Positions 38,439-51,224 of a DNA stretch of 64,000 nucleotides are shown piece by piece. The stretch covers positions 8,798,536-8,862,535 of the forward strand of contig RSEF01000004.1 of NCBI GenBank assembly GCA_003993805.1, written 5' to 3'. A program made the translations under genes and the position numbers. Numbering within the stretch: the first letter of the stretch is position 1; every line of letters begins with the position of its first letter. The notes below the pieces were generated by a model. The model was not told the origin of the DNA. It worked only from the letters and a program-made list of their open reading frames with translations, and searched no databases. This stretch comes from Himantopus leucocephalus (lineage: Eukaryota; Chordata; Aves; Charadriiformes; Recurvirostridae).

Positions 38439-41014
38439 AACAAAAAGGTGTGCTTCTCCCTTACGTGATTAAGTTACCTACTGTGCTGTAAAATCCTAAT
38501 GGAGTTAAGTATCTCTACTTCATGATGAGACAAATGAGGCAGGGTCACCCTACAGGTCAGGAAGAACTGCCAATTTAGTTTTTCAATACAAGTCTTGCTC
38601 TTTGTTTCTCTTCGGGTTTAAAGTGAGATAAAAATCATGGGTCAATGATCTCACCGTAATAGATCCGAGGCTTACGAGAGACGTTCACACCATAGGAGCA
38701 GAGGAATAAGGAACTGACTGATGAAGATAGACAATTGAGTTGCATCAGTTACTTGAACTTTATTCTTTCAGCAGTAGGCAAATACATTTTTCCTTCACGT
38801 ATTTCATTAGCCCTCTGGGTTGAGGCAGACAAATACTACTATTTTGAGTAACAGACACTGATGAAGACATTTTCTCTCTTCTTGCGCTATCTGTTAATGT
38901 ATGTTCATTTTCTTCAATTTTTTTTTCTATCCCTTATTAATCATCCCTCTTCTGATTGATTGCCTCTTTCATAAGGCACAACCTTACAGGCAGGGCAAGT
39001 TCTTAAAAAGCATCCCACATTTTGGTATGCTTTTTGATATCAATTCCAGCAAGTGAAGACTATGTTTTCAAAGCGATTATTTAAATTTGTATCACCAATG
39101 AAAGAATTGCAGTCCCTTAACTTACCTGTACTACAAGCTTTGTCTTGTCACACTACCAAACATTTTTCCACTAAAATTTTATGCTGTATTCGATTTCCTT
39201 GAAAGTAAGTGTATTAAGTGTACAGACATCACATTATTCTGATGAATTTATAAACTGAAGAGCTCTGCAAGTCTTTTGCCTGGCAATCAAATTCTCTGCA
39301 TGAATGGAGTGGCTTGGACATATGTTACAGCATTCCTTCTTCACAGTCATTCTGACTTGTAGCCTTTACTATAGGCACCTCCATCCCCTATAAGCAATAA
39401 GGCTGGGGAAATACTTATTTTTTTCAAGTTATTAAATGTCATGTCCAAAAAATTACAAAGTTTGACTCAGTGAATGCAGTACCCAACTCATCAGGCATGT
39501 CATACTCTGCGCACCTACGTACTATTTCAGGAGTAAAACATTAAGTGAGTTTTCTTTGTTAATATTACGAACTGACCAATTCTATTCTTCAGGAAGAGGA
39601 GCAGATCTATCACCCTGCCTTAGAAAGCTCTCTCTTCGGCAACCAGAGGAGAGCTCTGACTTAAAGGCAGTCTTTAGAAGGTGTCAGGTTTTTTTAGCAG
39701 GAGTCTGGGGATAGTACCACTGCTTGTTATAGAGTAGAAGTTTCAGATGTACATCTGGGCTGAACTCACAAACTGGAAAGAAAGGGGACATACAAAATAG
39801 GTATACAGAAATTCTGATAATGAAAATTATCAGCAAGCTTACTGTGAGAAGTTCAAAGAAAAAAAAATTAGCCTAGTAGGAACAAACTGCACAAAGAAAA
39901 TTTAGGCTTACTTTGTTATATGAAATCAATGTTATTTTTCAGTGAGACACCTTCCATATTTGCAATGCAAGCCTGAGATGATCGTCATCACCGAGTTATG
40001 GGCTACCATATAAATCATAGTTAAATTTATTTATTAAGGAACACAAAACCAGCAGGAATTATTTCAGATCATCACACTGGCCTGAATACACACAACACAG
40101 GCTCATTTATACCCGCACATTTGCACAGGAACATTCCCATACACAGAGCAGAATTTAGTAAACTAAACAGATGTCTGGTGGTTTACATTTGAACATATGT
40201 TTCCCTGCAGACAAAGAACGACCTCTGGTAACTACTCGGTAGCTAAAGAAAAATAGTACTTCAGCCAATAAATAAATTCTGCTGCGCTATTAGGGGTACT
40301 ACCAGTTAAATTATCATTAGAACAACTCTGAATTTATATTGGAAACTTAAATAATTATCCGTGTTACAGCCCCCGCGTTTGAGTTTTTTTCTACTGGAAT
40401 ACAAATGACTCACTTAAGAGGACTCTTCTTGTTCGCTGGTGAAATTCAGAACTTTCTGAATTCAACTGGTTTGTTGTTAAATTAATAAATGCGTTCCATA
40501 CTGAATGAATCCATCTCCAATGAATATTACAGAAATCTTACAAAATATTTTCTTTGATACACAATTTCTAGAAAATTAATTAGGAGAACTAGGAGATCTT
40601 TTAGTAATGCTCTTTACAAAGATTTTAATGACTGAGCAGAGAGCAGAATTTTAACAGCTTTGGCCACAGGTTTACTTTGCCAACACTTTGTGGTCATTAC
40701 AATTAAGTAAAATTTTGCTTGGTTTTAAAAATCTTCACGTTTAACCTAGAAAACCTGGAGGAATACATCCCTTACATATACATCCTGTTTAATATATTGA
40801 ATAACTCAATAAAATAATCCAATTTAAAGTTAAAAAAAAACCCTGAAATTCAGAATATTAACTAGTGCAAGGTTACAGAGCATAAAATATCAAAATCCCA
40901 ATTAAAATTCCATCTTTCGCATTCTTCTAATTCTTTTTCAGTCTTCTCTTGCAATAAGCACCAAGTTATTGTCTATGCAAAACATGACACATTCGAGTTT
41001 TTTACTCTAAATAA

Positions 41015-41032
41015 TTGTGTGTGTGTATATAT
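41015..41032 (+). repeat. Short (GT)n(AT)n microsatellite
   Basis: TGTGTGTGTGTATATATG-type dinucleotide run of about 18 bp, a compound microsatellite. Confidence 0.8.
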
Positions 41033-42673
41033 GAGCTGTACAACTACAGTACCTAAATGTGTCCCGAGTATTTGATCTATTAAAACTGTCAGAAAAATTG
41101 AAAGTATTAATAACCCTATTAACAAAATAGAGACTTGAGGCAAAGAGAAAACTCGATGATTTGTTTACGCTCCCAAAAAAAGGTTTGTGGCAGAGCCAGG
41201 AATTTCGGCCAGCTCTTTTAAGTTCCAGTCCAGAACTAACTGTTCTTGTCAAAAGTGTAGCAAAAGAAATGTTTCATTTTTTAGCAAAGCCATAGAAAAT
41301 TCTCATTCTGCTTAAAATACTTACATTATGTGAATGCTGAACCAATCAATTATGAGGAAGATTCTCTTTCTAAAAAAGATACAATGATGTGGTAGGCATA
41401 TTCAGGAAAAAAAAATTGCATCTTCTTAAGAAGGGAGAAGGGAGACAAAGATAGCAGACACTTCAATGAAAACTCATCCATTGAAAATGCAGTGTTAATC
41501 AGGCCTAAGAATATAAAAATACTGAAAAATGTTCTTTTGCAGAAGTTAGGTGAGAACTATAAGTAAATATGGTCCAAGTAATGAAGAGTAAGAGCTCTGG
41601 AAGAGACACTTTAATTTGTACGGCTTTAATGAGAAATTTATCAGCAGAGCAGGTAATAATTCTGTTCGACTTTAAAGGTATTTGTTTGCAAACTGCCAGA
41701 TAAAGGTGGACTTCAGATATGAATATGGTTTTGATGGTTTATTTTTTATTGGTATTTCTCTCTAAAAAATATCCTTACGGGCTGGGGAAAGACTGCTGAC
41801 TTCAGCAGTCTGAGCAAAAAGATAATCAAAAGAAAATTAAACTATTAAGTGTTTCAAAACTAGCTCAGACTGTCAACTGAAGTATCCCATAGCCTAAATC
41901 TGTGGAGGCTCATGTATAATAAAAGATTGCTGATACAAATTAAACAATAAAAGCCTGAAAACACTCTTTTTAATCAAAGAAAGCTAAAAGCCGTAATACT
42001 CAATATTGGTAGGCTTTGAATAAAATGCCACATTAAAGAACTATTAAGACTATAAAGGATTTTTTTTTTTTTGTATCTGAAAGACCGCAAGACAAAAATT
42101 GGTAGCTATACAGGGCATATACATAAGAGGAAAATATAGATCCATCTTGAATATTCTGAACTGTCTAAGGGATATTAATAATTCTTGTTTTGGGATAAAT
42201 ACCAAATAGCTAAGGATAACCCTTCCTTCAATGTCAGGATGTAAGAAATGACAAATTATGAGTCATTTAAATATGACTTCCACAGGGTCACTGTTATCTG
42301 GTGATATGTAATCGGCAAATATCTTCTTGACAATATCAGCAATAGCTTGAGACAGGTGGCATTTCAGGGACTTATCACTGTCCTTTAGCTAATAAATCAT
42401 GGAGGTAAATTGAGTTACATTGTATGCCATGAAAGTTGCCATAAAAATATAAATATCTCTGAATCAGATTTTGATTATGTTTTCATAAACTTCTACATGT
42501 TGTACATCTATCTTTCAATCTAGCAAGACAAATAAACTCTTCTGAAAATTCAGTTATTCTCATTTTAAAAGAATTAAGCTATTGCCCTTTTGCTGGCAAG
42601 AGCCGCTCACAAACCCTGTAACAAAGGCTAAGAAGGCAAGCGTTTCTCTAGCATGTATTTTCTTCTTTAGTAT

Positions 42674-42751
42674 TGTCCTGGTTTGAGGTAAAACAGGATG
42701 TATTTTGGTCAAAGGGACAGGTCTCTCTTTTTCTCTCCTCTTCCTCTCTTT
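42674..42751 (+). mobile_element. Probable 5' end of an ERV LTR, cut off by gap
   Basis: The segment starts TGTCCTGGTTTGAGG. The first ten bases match the terminal pattern TGTCnTGGTTT seen at the start of the complete LTR at 51230 in this window. The sequence after it, rich in CTCTTT pyrimidine units, runs straight into the ten-N gap, so neither the body nor the 3' end can be seen and no target duplication can be tested. The identification rests on the terminus alone. It is non-coding. Confidence 0.45.
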
Positions 42752-42761
42752 NNNNNNNNNN
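42752..42761. other. Ten-N assembly gap
   Basis: The only gap longer than one N. An LTR-like start lies on its left and a CR1 3' end on its right, so nested or adjacent repeats are presumably missing. Strand composition reverses across this point (see findings), which makes the join itself suspect. Confidence 0.95.
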
Positions 42762-42809
42762 TGATCTCCAGAGGTCCCTTCCAACCCCTACCATTCTGTG
42801 ATTTTGTAA
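42762..42809 (+). mobile_element. CR1 LINE 3' terminus
   Basis: The 48 bases after the gap (TGATCTCCAGAGGTCCCTTCC, then CAACCCCTACCATTCTGTGATTTTGTAA) match the highly characteristic 3' end of avian CR1 elements, including the ATTCTGTGA terminal unit. Everything upstream is lost in the gap. The element is on the plus strand. Confidence 0.9.
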
Positions 42810-45027
42810 CTGGCAAATATCTGACTTTCAGTTTAATGACTATTTCTCTAGAGCTGATAAACGGAAATTTATAACTGTTTTGCTAATGGTTGCAATAATA
42901 CAGGAAACCATAAATATTTTTCAAGTGACTTCAAGGTATTTTGCAAAAAGAAACTTTTACGTAGATCTTTAATAGCTTACAACAGCAAGAAACTTGGTGG
43001 TACCAAACACAGAATACACATTTTTTTAAAAAGTTGGGTTATGGTTCTAGAATATTGCATCTGGCTATATCATCAATCTTGTAGTCCTTGAATCAAGAAC
43101 ATAAATGGTCCTTTTAGCCAACCTTACAATATATTTTTACAGTTCTTTCAGTGAGTCAGTGTGGCAGTTATGTTCCCATTACTTCATGGTGGCAACTAAT
43201 GGCCCATGCTACTACTGCAATGCAAGCAGTAAGACTTATTAGCTTTCCTATGCTGATGGACTAATGATGGCTAAATCATGAGTTTGTTACTAGAGTAACT
43301 GGCAGAGGGTGCAGCTGAATTTATCATCCCATACTTGCACTGTTTCATACCAAGTCTGAAGAGCTTTGTTGTCCTCACTTGTAAATCTAATGTTGGTTTC
43401 TGTTTGTTTGTTTTGGGCAAAAGATGTTGAAGTCGGCATGTGCAAATGCTGTCTTTTGCCTAGGGTGGTGGGGAAAACCTATTTTTCATTAAACAGAAGC
43501 ACATTCCAACTTATGTGTCACTGCTCAGTTGTGGTATGGTCAAGACCATTCAGAAAGTGGGACTGTATAGGCGGAGGCACCTTGCTGTAAAGGTGTAAGA
43601 AAGCGTGGGTAAGCATCAGATGGAATAAAAACAGAACGGAGAAAATTTAAAATACACCTACAGAATCCAGAAACTCCAAGAGAAATTTTGGGCTTCAATG
43701 TTGCGGATTGGGTATTGACTAATGGAAAAAAGCTGAAGATGTGAGAAAAGACTTTTTGTTTCCTTTTGATTCCTCCTGCACTCCGAAGAAACAGGATTTT
43801 GTATGTTCCTTGTGAATAAAGATACTACACTCCATTATGAATGTCTTATCTTAAGTAAAATCAACCCATATATCTTTGTCACTTTGGTAAGCTGCTTGGA
43901 TCAGATGGGTTACAATAATTGTGGGTATTTGCTCAGAAAAAACCCTTTGCTTGCAGCTGTACTACTATTTCAATGTCTCCCCTTGTTATTCTGGAGGCAT
44001 AAACAGAAACCATTAGTGACTTCCAGCAGATCTGTCACTTCATTCTCTAAACATGAAATGAGCTGTGATACCCACTGTGACAAACCTAAACAAATAATAC
44101 CTAAAATTCAAGTATACTACATCATGAAATGTTGATGTAAATGTATTATCTCAGAGGAAAATATGAATAAAGGGCCAAATTTTCAGCTATATTGAAAGAA
44201 GACAGAGATTAGGACAAAGGAGGATCTGCCACCGTCAGCAGAAAATGTCATCAGGAATCTGTTTTGTGGTGAATTTCTTATATAAAATAGGAATATACAG
44301 TTACTACCTGGAAAAAATTAAAATCAATGAATCAGACAAAAAAAAGTGTTTTTTATGGCACAGTGAAAGAAACAGCTGTGGAAAAGGAGGCCTTGGGATG
44401 ACAGACGAAGAATATATAAAGGCAGGGAAAAGCAAATGTCACAGAGAACAAGAAAGTCAACACATACAAATTACTCTGCAACAACAAATTGAATGCCTAA
44501 ATGTATTGACTGTGTTGAAAGATGAAGGCCATAAAAGGGTTTGGAAAGCTGGCTTGCAATGCAGGTATCAGGTTGCGTGATTTTGTCCTCAGGTATCCAT
44601 TGTCTTGTGCAGATACAACATTTTATCTCTGCTAAGAAAGAAAAAATTTGGGAATTATGTGGTAATTTTGCAATGGTTGTCAAAAGATTTTTTTCATGTT
44701 CAGACCTTCCAACAGCCTTTGAAAGTATGAAGTAATCCTTGGTCACTACTTTTACTCTGAGGAAGACTTCCATTTTGAAGAATGGTTTATGATAGATTGT
44801 TTAGAAAGAGAAAATACTATAGCAGCATGATACAGCCTCCTAAATAATCTCTTGTTTATATTCATGATAGTTTATAAATAGCATGCTCTGTAAGAGGCTT
44901 TTTAAAGGAAAATGTAAATACAGAATAAACCTAGAGGTGAAAACTCAGTTTTTAAAGACATTTTTTTTTTTCCAGTGTCTGCACACCATCAGATAATCAA
45001 AATATCGGCTCAGTGGTTCTTTAGGTT
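42810..45027. other. Non-coding DNA
   Basis: No gene recognised. Plus-strand open frames of 110 and 111 codons (43803-44135 and 44245-44580) have no recognisable motif. The second is Lys/Gln-rich and overlaps a 100-codon minus-strand frame. T-rich and G-rich composition contrasts with the DNA left of the gap. Confidence 0.5.
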
Positions 45028-45093
45028 TGTATTTAATATGTTTAGTTTTCTAACTTACCATGTATTTAATACACCTAGTTTTCTTTCTTACCA
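45028..45093 (+). repeat. 33-bp tandem duplication
   Basis: Two head-to-tail copies, 45028-45060 and 45061-45093, both start TGTATTTAAT and end CTTACCA, with six mismatches. The duplication ends about 57 bp before the CR1 insertion. Confidence 0.85.
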
Positions 45094-45150
45094 CTTTGTA
45101 AAACTATTGTTGCTAGCTGTGTCACTTTGCCATTCTCCCTTCCAGATCTG

Positions 45151-45382
45151 AACCAGAGAAGGTTTAGACTGGATATTAGGAAAAATTTCTTCACCAAAAG
45201 GGTTATCAAGCACTGGAACAGGCTGCCCAGGGAAGTGGCTGAGCCACCATCCCTGGAGGTATTTAAGACGTGTAGATGTGGTGCTTAAGGACATGGTTTA
45301 GTGGTGGACTTGGCAGTGTTAGGTTTATGGTTGGACTTGATGACCTTAAGGTCTTTTCCAGCACAAATGATTTTATGATTCT
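45151..45382 (+). mobile_element. CR1 LINE 3' fragment, 5'-truncated
   Basis: About 230 bp matching the 3' part of CR1. It has the GGTTTAGACTGGATATTAGG block, GCACTGGAACAGGCTGCCCA and CATCCCTGGAGGTATTTAAG. It continues into the TTAGTGGTGGACTTGGCAG variant end, TTGGACTTGATGACCTTAAG and the tail TGATTTTATGATTCT. The wording of the end indicates a CR1 subfamily different from the 3' end at 42762. 5' truncation is normal for CR1. Open frames overlapping it (45088-45294 minus) are incidental. Confidence 0.93.
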
Positions 45383-48300
45383 TTGAAAAACCTTGGTTGA
45401 GAAAGCAAGAGGCGCTCAGCAAAACTGCAAGTGTCTGAAGTATCCTACTTGAGTCAGACAGTGCTCATGACTGAAACCGTTCTTCCAGTACCCATCTATG
45501 AACACACTATTCTAGCAAGGTAAGCTCTGGGCTGAGGGTGGGAAGACTTGGCTTCTGTTTTGAACTTCATAAATAGCAGTGATCCTGACCCCGTGAGCCT
45601 GAGCTTCCTGTGACTTGGAACATACAACTGTAATATTAAACAGGGATTCTGTCCAGTTTCAGGATTTGTGCATAGGAAACTGCTGCCTTTGCTGCAACCT
45701 ATATAATTTGTTTTTGAAATATGTAAGGGAAGCAATCATTTCAGCTAGTAGAATAAACAAGCTCAAATTGTTCTTTATATATTCACCACACTATTTCCTA
45801 TGGTGGTACAATGACAGTGTTTTGATACTGCAGCAATTTGTACTACAAGATGTTCAAAGGTAATAGCTCTGTCTCCTGCATTTTCCATGTGCTATTTCAC
45901 GTACCATTCTTGGAGAAGCTTGTGCACATACTGTTTTAGGCTTCTGGGATACTTCTTTACCTTTACCCCTTTACAAAATGTTTGCCTGGATGGTCTGCAT
46001 AATGTCAGCAAGAAGGAGTGAAATATCGCATTCTAGCAACTGACAGGAATTGTACTTTCCAGCATTTTTTTTTTTTTTTCTCCGGGAAGGCTAGTGGAAT
46101 TCTAAGATATTTTTTTTCGTTAACATAAAGAACGGGCCAAAGTTGTTTGCGATGTGTGCAAGTCATTGAAATTACTGAGATTGAACACACGGCTGTAGAA
46201 TTAATCTCTCTTTTGAGTGTAAGTAGTTCAATACGGAACATGTTGATTGGAAATGAACAGTGAATTTAGTAAGCAGGAAAAGATGACATGATATGAACTT
46301 TCTCAGGGTCAGTAATTCCAAGCCAAGAACTTGTGTCTTGCAAACATGTGAAAATTCCTTTTCTCAGCCCTGAGACAGTAAGATGGTTTGGGATTTATTC
46401 AGTGATTGTTTAGCCCTACTGAAAATATGAATGGCTACATAATCTTTGTGGTGGGATCTTACTGCAAGGGAGAAAATTGAAATGAAAACAATAACAAAAG
46501 CAGCGTCACACTAAGGAAGCTGAAATTTGTTTTGGAAATATTCATAGGCTGAAGAAAAATGTTAGATGATAAAAGGTATTGTGAGCTATTAAGAGAAGCA
46601 AAATTGTATAAGCTATTGTACTGTGGATCTCGGATATAGATTATTCTTATCCCTGACCTACTAGATCATCCGGAAATGTTTAAAACCAGTGATGCTTACA
46701 CTGGCTCAATAGGAACTCTTTCATTGTTATAATGGCAAATGAAGTGAAGACACTGACAAATATATGAAGATGTTTCTCCTTTTGTGTTTGCTCCTTCTTC
46801 TTCTCTGTGGTTCTGTCCTGCACATTTTGTCTACGCGAGTATGAGTATAGTGAAAATGATGCCTTGTGAAAGCAGCCAATTCAAAATATATATGTTGACA
46901 GCAATGGAGAAATTAAGGGGTGGTACAGAAACTTGGTTTTCTTCTGGGTTCCTGTTTGAGCGAACATGGTGACCGCCACTTTATTTGCTCTCTCTGGGCA
47001 TGGATGCTTTCTCCTCACCCATGCCCTGCTCCCCAGAGTGTTCTGCTGAGCAGTTAGGGTATGTTTTGTTGATGTGCTTCTTGGGGGAAGCCACGGGGCA
47101 AGGAAACAGGGTGCAAACCTGTGGGCAAAGGCATTCTGGGCAGGTTACAGAAAATGTTGCCTGTTCCAGGTGAAATCAGAGGCACTCATAAGTAATATGG
47201 AGAAACTGTTATCTTCTAGCCAAATGAGTGACTGTAAGGAAACTCTGACACAATCATGACCTCCTCTAATTTTTCCCTACAACCCCATGTCATGTGGCTC
47301 CCTGGTAGGTAGTTCTGGTCTGAAACTTTTGTTAATTGCCTTCTATGTTCTCAATCTCTGCACAGTGCAAAAACACTGATGTGCTTTTTAATCACTTAGT
47401 ACAACTTAATTTACTGATTCTGTGGACTGAACTGTACAATTTTCTTGAAGACAGAACCTTTGTGAAAGTGAATTATGTTGTTTATCTGTTCATTCAGTTT
47501 GTAAAATGGGCTGGAGAGGCAGGTATATTTTTAGATCAATCATCCAGTAAAATTGAACTTGTGAAGAAAAGAAATAATTGGACTGAATAAATCAATCTGC
47601 AGTGAACAGCTGAACCTAGCTGTCATTTACAGATATTTAAAAGTTTAAAAAAGCAACAAAGAAGTTAATTTAGTTTAAAGAAAACAAAATAACACCTACA
47701 TAAATCCCATCAGGAGACTAGGGCTTGCAATCTTTAGACCTCACAAGATTTCTTAGCTTTCCTGATGTGTTGGGATGTGTGAAGCATCATTTCCAGGATG
47801 TCTGTGTTTAGACAATATGTCTAACGGCAGAACCTAATGTGCATTAGGATTCCATTTTTATGTAAGTGTCTTCAGTTTAACTGCAATCTTAGGCTGGACA
47901 ATAACTAATTACTATCTGAATCATATTTTAATACCATAGCTTCTATGAAACCTTAGATACTACTTTAAAATACTAAGGAAATGCTGTCTTTAATGCTGTT
48001 TCATGCCCTGGCTCTCACAGATGCAGAGGCTGAAGCAGGCTACTGTCAAATATACAGCAGTGGCATATTGGCATCAAAGCTGTGTGGGAGTAAGTACCAT
48101 CCTGTATCAACCTTTCTAAGAAGCAATTTCCTGCCATTCTGCTGCCAGCTGGAACATAATAGCTTTTTTTAGTATGGTCCTTTGAATATTCCTTCAGTGC
48201 ACTCTTCATTATGCTTATAACCTTTCGGTAAAAGGGATGGATGGTGGTTCTTATCCTGAACTTCACCACTCATCTACCATTCAGCAATTTTAGGTCATGC

Positions 48301-49513
48301 ACATTGTAGTGCTTAAGTTAGGTAACGAGGCAGGGAAAGTCTTGGTCTTCCTGTGCTTCAGTTTTCTGTTGGCTCCCACTTACAGCTGAGATGGGCAAGG
48401 TGGGAAAAGGATGAGTGATTCTGGGGGAAGAGATAGTCTCATGATGGAAGGGATATATTGTGTTCTTCAATTCTGGTGACTAAGACAGGTGTCAAGGCAG
48501 AGCAGGCGATAGAAGTAACACTTTGTGTCTGTTAGTGCCTAATTTGGAAGATCCTGACCTGCCTGAGCCCTCTCTACAGCCTGTGCAAACTTTCATATGT
48601 AAACGACAAACACTTGTACAAGCTATGAAATATTGCCTCTCAACAAATCATTTTTCACAATATAAAATGCATCATTTATTTGAACAGTCATAGTAAATGT
48701 TATAAATGGGTCCAGGCAGCAAACCTCAAATCCTGACCTTCATTATCTGTCAGAAAACCTGGTTTGGCACCATCTCCTGAAAGCAGTGGTAATATTTGCA
48801 TTTAAAAATGACTGTCTGTCTGGTGAATTAAGGCCAATTGTGAAATTGCAGCCAAAATTCTTCTCACAATGTTTTCACTCCCCCCACCAAAAGTAATCAA
48901 CCAGCTGACCAAACCCAGAAGTCATTCTTTTCCTGTGCCCATGTAATTTTTTTTATTGAAAGAAATGTTTTGTTTATACTCATTGTATACTTTGCATTCA
49001 ATTTCAATTATTATAATAGCTTTTTCTTTTAACTTGCATGTTCTGATTACTTATTTTACTTCTCTGGATATCAGGTACAAGAAAATGCCTTTTGCCTTTT
49101 CTGCAGTGGGTAGCTGATAAGTCTTTCAATAGCTTTTAAAAATAACAACAAACCCCCAAATATTTCAGAAGTCTCTGTTGAAAAAAAAAATCAATCGTTA
49201 CACATCTACATCCTGCTTCTGAGAGCCGTAACTTCTCAGTACTTTTTCATTCATGCTGCCCACCATGATTTGCTATTCAGATAACCAAACTGTACCTGCT
49301 GTAAGTGAAAGCAAATATTAACACTACTGTGGTAGTTTTCTTTTAAAATAGCAAACAGAGACTCAAGCTCCCTTTTGTCTGTGACCTTTTCCATAGCCTA
49401 AAATAGAATCCAACTCTTCCACTGAGTAATTAGCATCAAGAAATAATGAGGTATACATGAAAAAGTTAATAAGGAAAAAGACTTTTTATTGTAGCAACTG
49501 ATAGTGAGATTGT
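45383..49513. other. Non-coding DNA
   Basis: No gene recognised. A 31-bp segment at 45489-45519 sits between acceptor-like CGTTCTTCCAG and donor-like CAAG|GTAAGC, but it is too short to judge. Open frames up to 84 codons are unremarkable. T-runs occur near 44961-44972 and 46067-46080. Confidence 0.5.
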
Positions 49514-49537
49514 ATCACGGAATCACGGAATCACGGA
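49514..49537 (-). mobile_element. CR1-type octamer tail next to single-N gap 49538
   Basis: Three copies of the octamer ATCACGGA (TCCGTGAT on the minus strand) run directly into an N at 49538. CR1 elements end in short tandem octamers of the ATTCTGTG/ATTCCGTG type, so this looks like the 3' tail of a minus-strand CR1 whose body lay to the right and has been collapsed into a single N. Confidence 0.6.
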
Positions 49538-49538
49538 N

Positions 49539-51224
49539 GGATTTATTGTTGTGTGCTTACGCATGGCACCCTTGGTACTAGTCAGATTAAATAAAGACAG
49601 CAGGGGCCTATTTTCAGAGTCTTTTAGGCTGGTTGGGGTGGTTCTTGCCTTCTTGCATAGAAAGGATCAATTTTCATTTTTTCTTACAGAAGTTGGTTGT
49701 ATCTACATTCACAGGACTTCCTGCTGATAAGCAAAGGAATGTAACATGTGTGAACTGGAGTTGAGAGAGATTGAACCCAGGGGTGATGTATTTCAGTCAG
49801 GGCTTCAATCTGAGTGTAATGACTATTAAATTTCTGTTGCTATCTTTAACATGAGTATGTCTTTTGTCAGAGTACTTTCAAAAGTCAACAGTGCAAACAT
49901 TATTCCAGGTTTATTTTGATGTGTTTAAAAAAAATCATCACAAAATTTGTTCCAAAGAAAAGCTAATTACTTAATCTGAAAGGATATTTTTCATTCTCTG
50001 AAAGGTTATACTTTTCCAGATCTTGCAATTAAATTTTAACTTTTTTATCCTTTCTGCTTTCTCATAGTAATGTGAGACATTGTATGTTCCATATGGCCAA
50101 AGTATTTATCCTAAATAAAAAAAGAAAAAAATAATCCATAATTAAAATGATGTAGTTACATTTTCTTTATTCTGTGGGTTTTTTTCCTTTATATACTTAG
50201 CTAGACACACTATTCTTCCAAAGTACTACAACTTTTAGACTTAACACATTTGCTTGTAGTCTAAATGCTGTCTTTCACCTTTGATTATATTGACTTGTTT
50301 TCCTTTTAGCTTGGCTACTGTAGAGCTTATTTATTGTGTTTCCCCATCTCTCTCTCCTGCAAGAAGTGGTCTTGAAATTTTTTTCATGTAATGGGTGACT
50401 TTTAATAGTCTTTTCTTGCATTTTAATCTAGGTTAAATAGTGTCATACCTAGGAAAGGTTTTAAAGATAAAGTTTTTAGCACCACAAAGAGAGTGATCTA
50501 GTTCTTGTGAGATGGAGAACATCTGTTTATTACAGTAAATGGAATTATGAATTCATCAGTGAATTCTTAACCTTCCATTTGAAAAACGCTCTGGAAAAAA
50601 ATAATCAAAATCCATTCTGTATATCCTTACCATGTTCAATGCATCTGAACATCCTAGCCTGTATGCACTTATTCTGGCTTCCATCAAAGTCTATGGCAAT
50701 TTTCTAGCGGGAGTAAATTTCCCGCAGTGCATGATAATTGAGACTGCACCAGGGACAGCATTTGTTCACTCAAGGGTTGCCAGCAGGATTATGAAAACAC
50801 CCAGGACAGAAGTTCCAAAGCAGCTGACAGTGATACACAATGAACCAGAAATGAAACAAAATTTTTGTAAACCTGCAGCAAGACTTTTATTTCTGTTGAC
50901 AATCAGCAATTTCAGGAAAATCTTCAATGTTGTGAATACTATAGGGGTTTTTTTTATTCATTTTTAAGCTTTCATAGGAAATTTTGGTCCCAATCTAATA
51001 TTTGTTAACAGAGATACCCAGTGTGAGATATGCAGGACATACTTTGCCTCAGGTTTCCTAATGTGCATGACACGTGATAACACATATTCTATTAACTTCA
51101 GTTTGGAGCACACAGTTGTTCTGAAAATTTTGGTATATGTGTCTGAAATTAGGCACTTAGGAAATGAGGCAGAGTACTTTGACTTCAGCAGCTTAAGGTT
51201 TGCCTGGATTATCTGTGAGAGAGG
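49539..51224. other. Non-coding DNA
   Basis: No gene or repeat recognised. A 111-codon plus-strand open frame (50632-50967) has no known motif. On the minus strand an A8C4 junction is read at 50955-50944 and an A7C3 junction near 50183-50174. Confidence 0.5.

Larger units (their letters stand above)
37095..42673. other. Non-coding AT-rich DNA
   Basis: No gene or known repeat recognised. A G-rich run lies at 38419-38438, a TAATTAATT-rich part at about 37915-37945, a (GT)n(AT)n microsatellite at 41015-41032, an A9C3 junction at 40832-40843 and a T-run near 42061-42072. The largest open frame beyond the gap artefact is 81 codons. Confidence 0.5.

Noticed and set aside
45489..45519. 31-bp plus-strand segment between acceptor- and donor-like sites
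   Set aside because: Too short to judge and no supporting neighbour exon; noted only in the block description.
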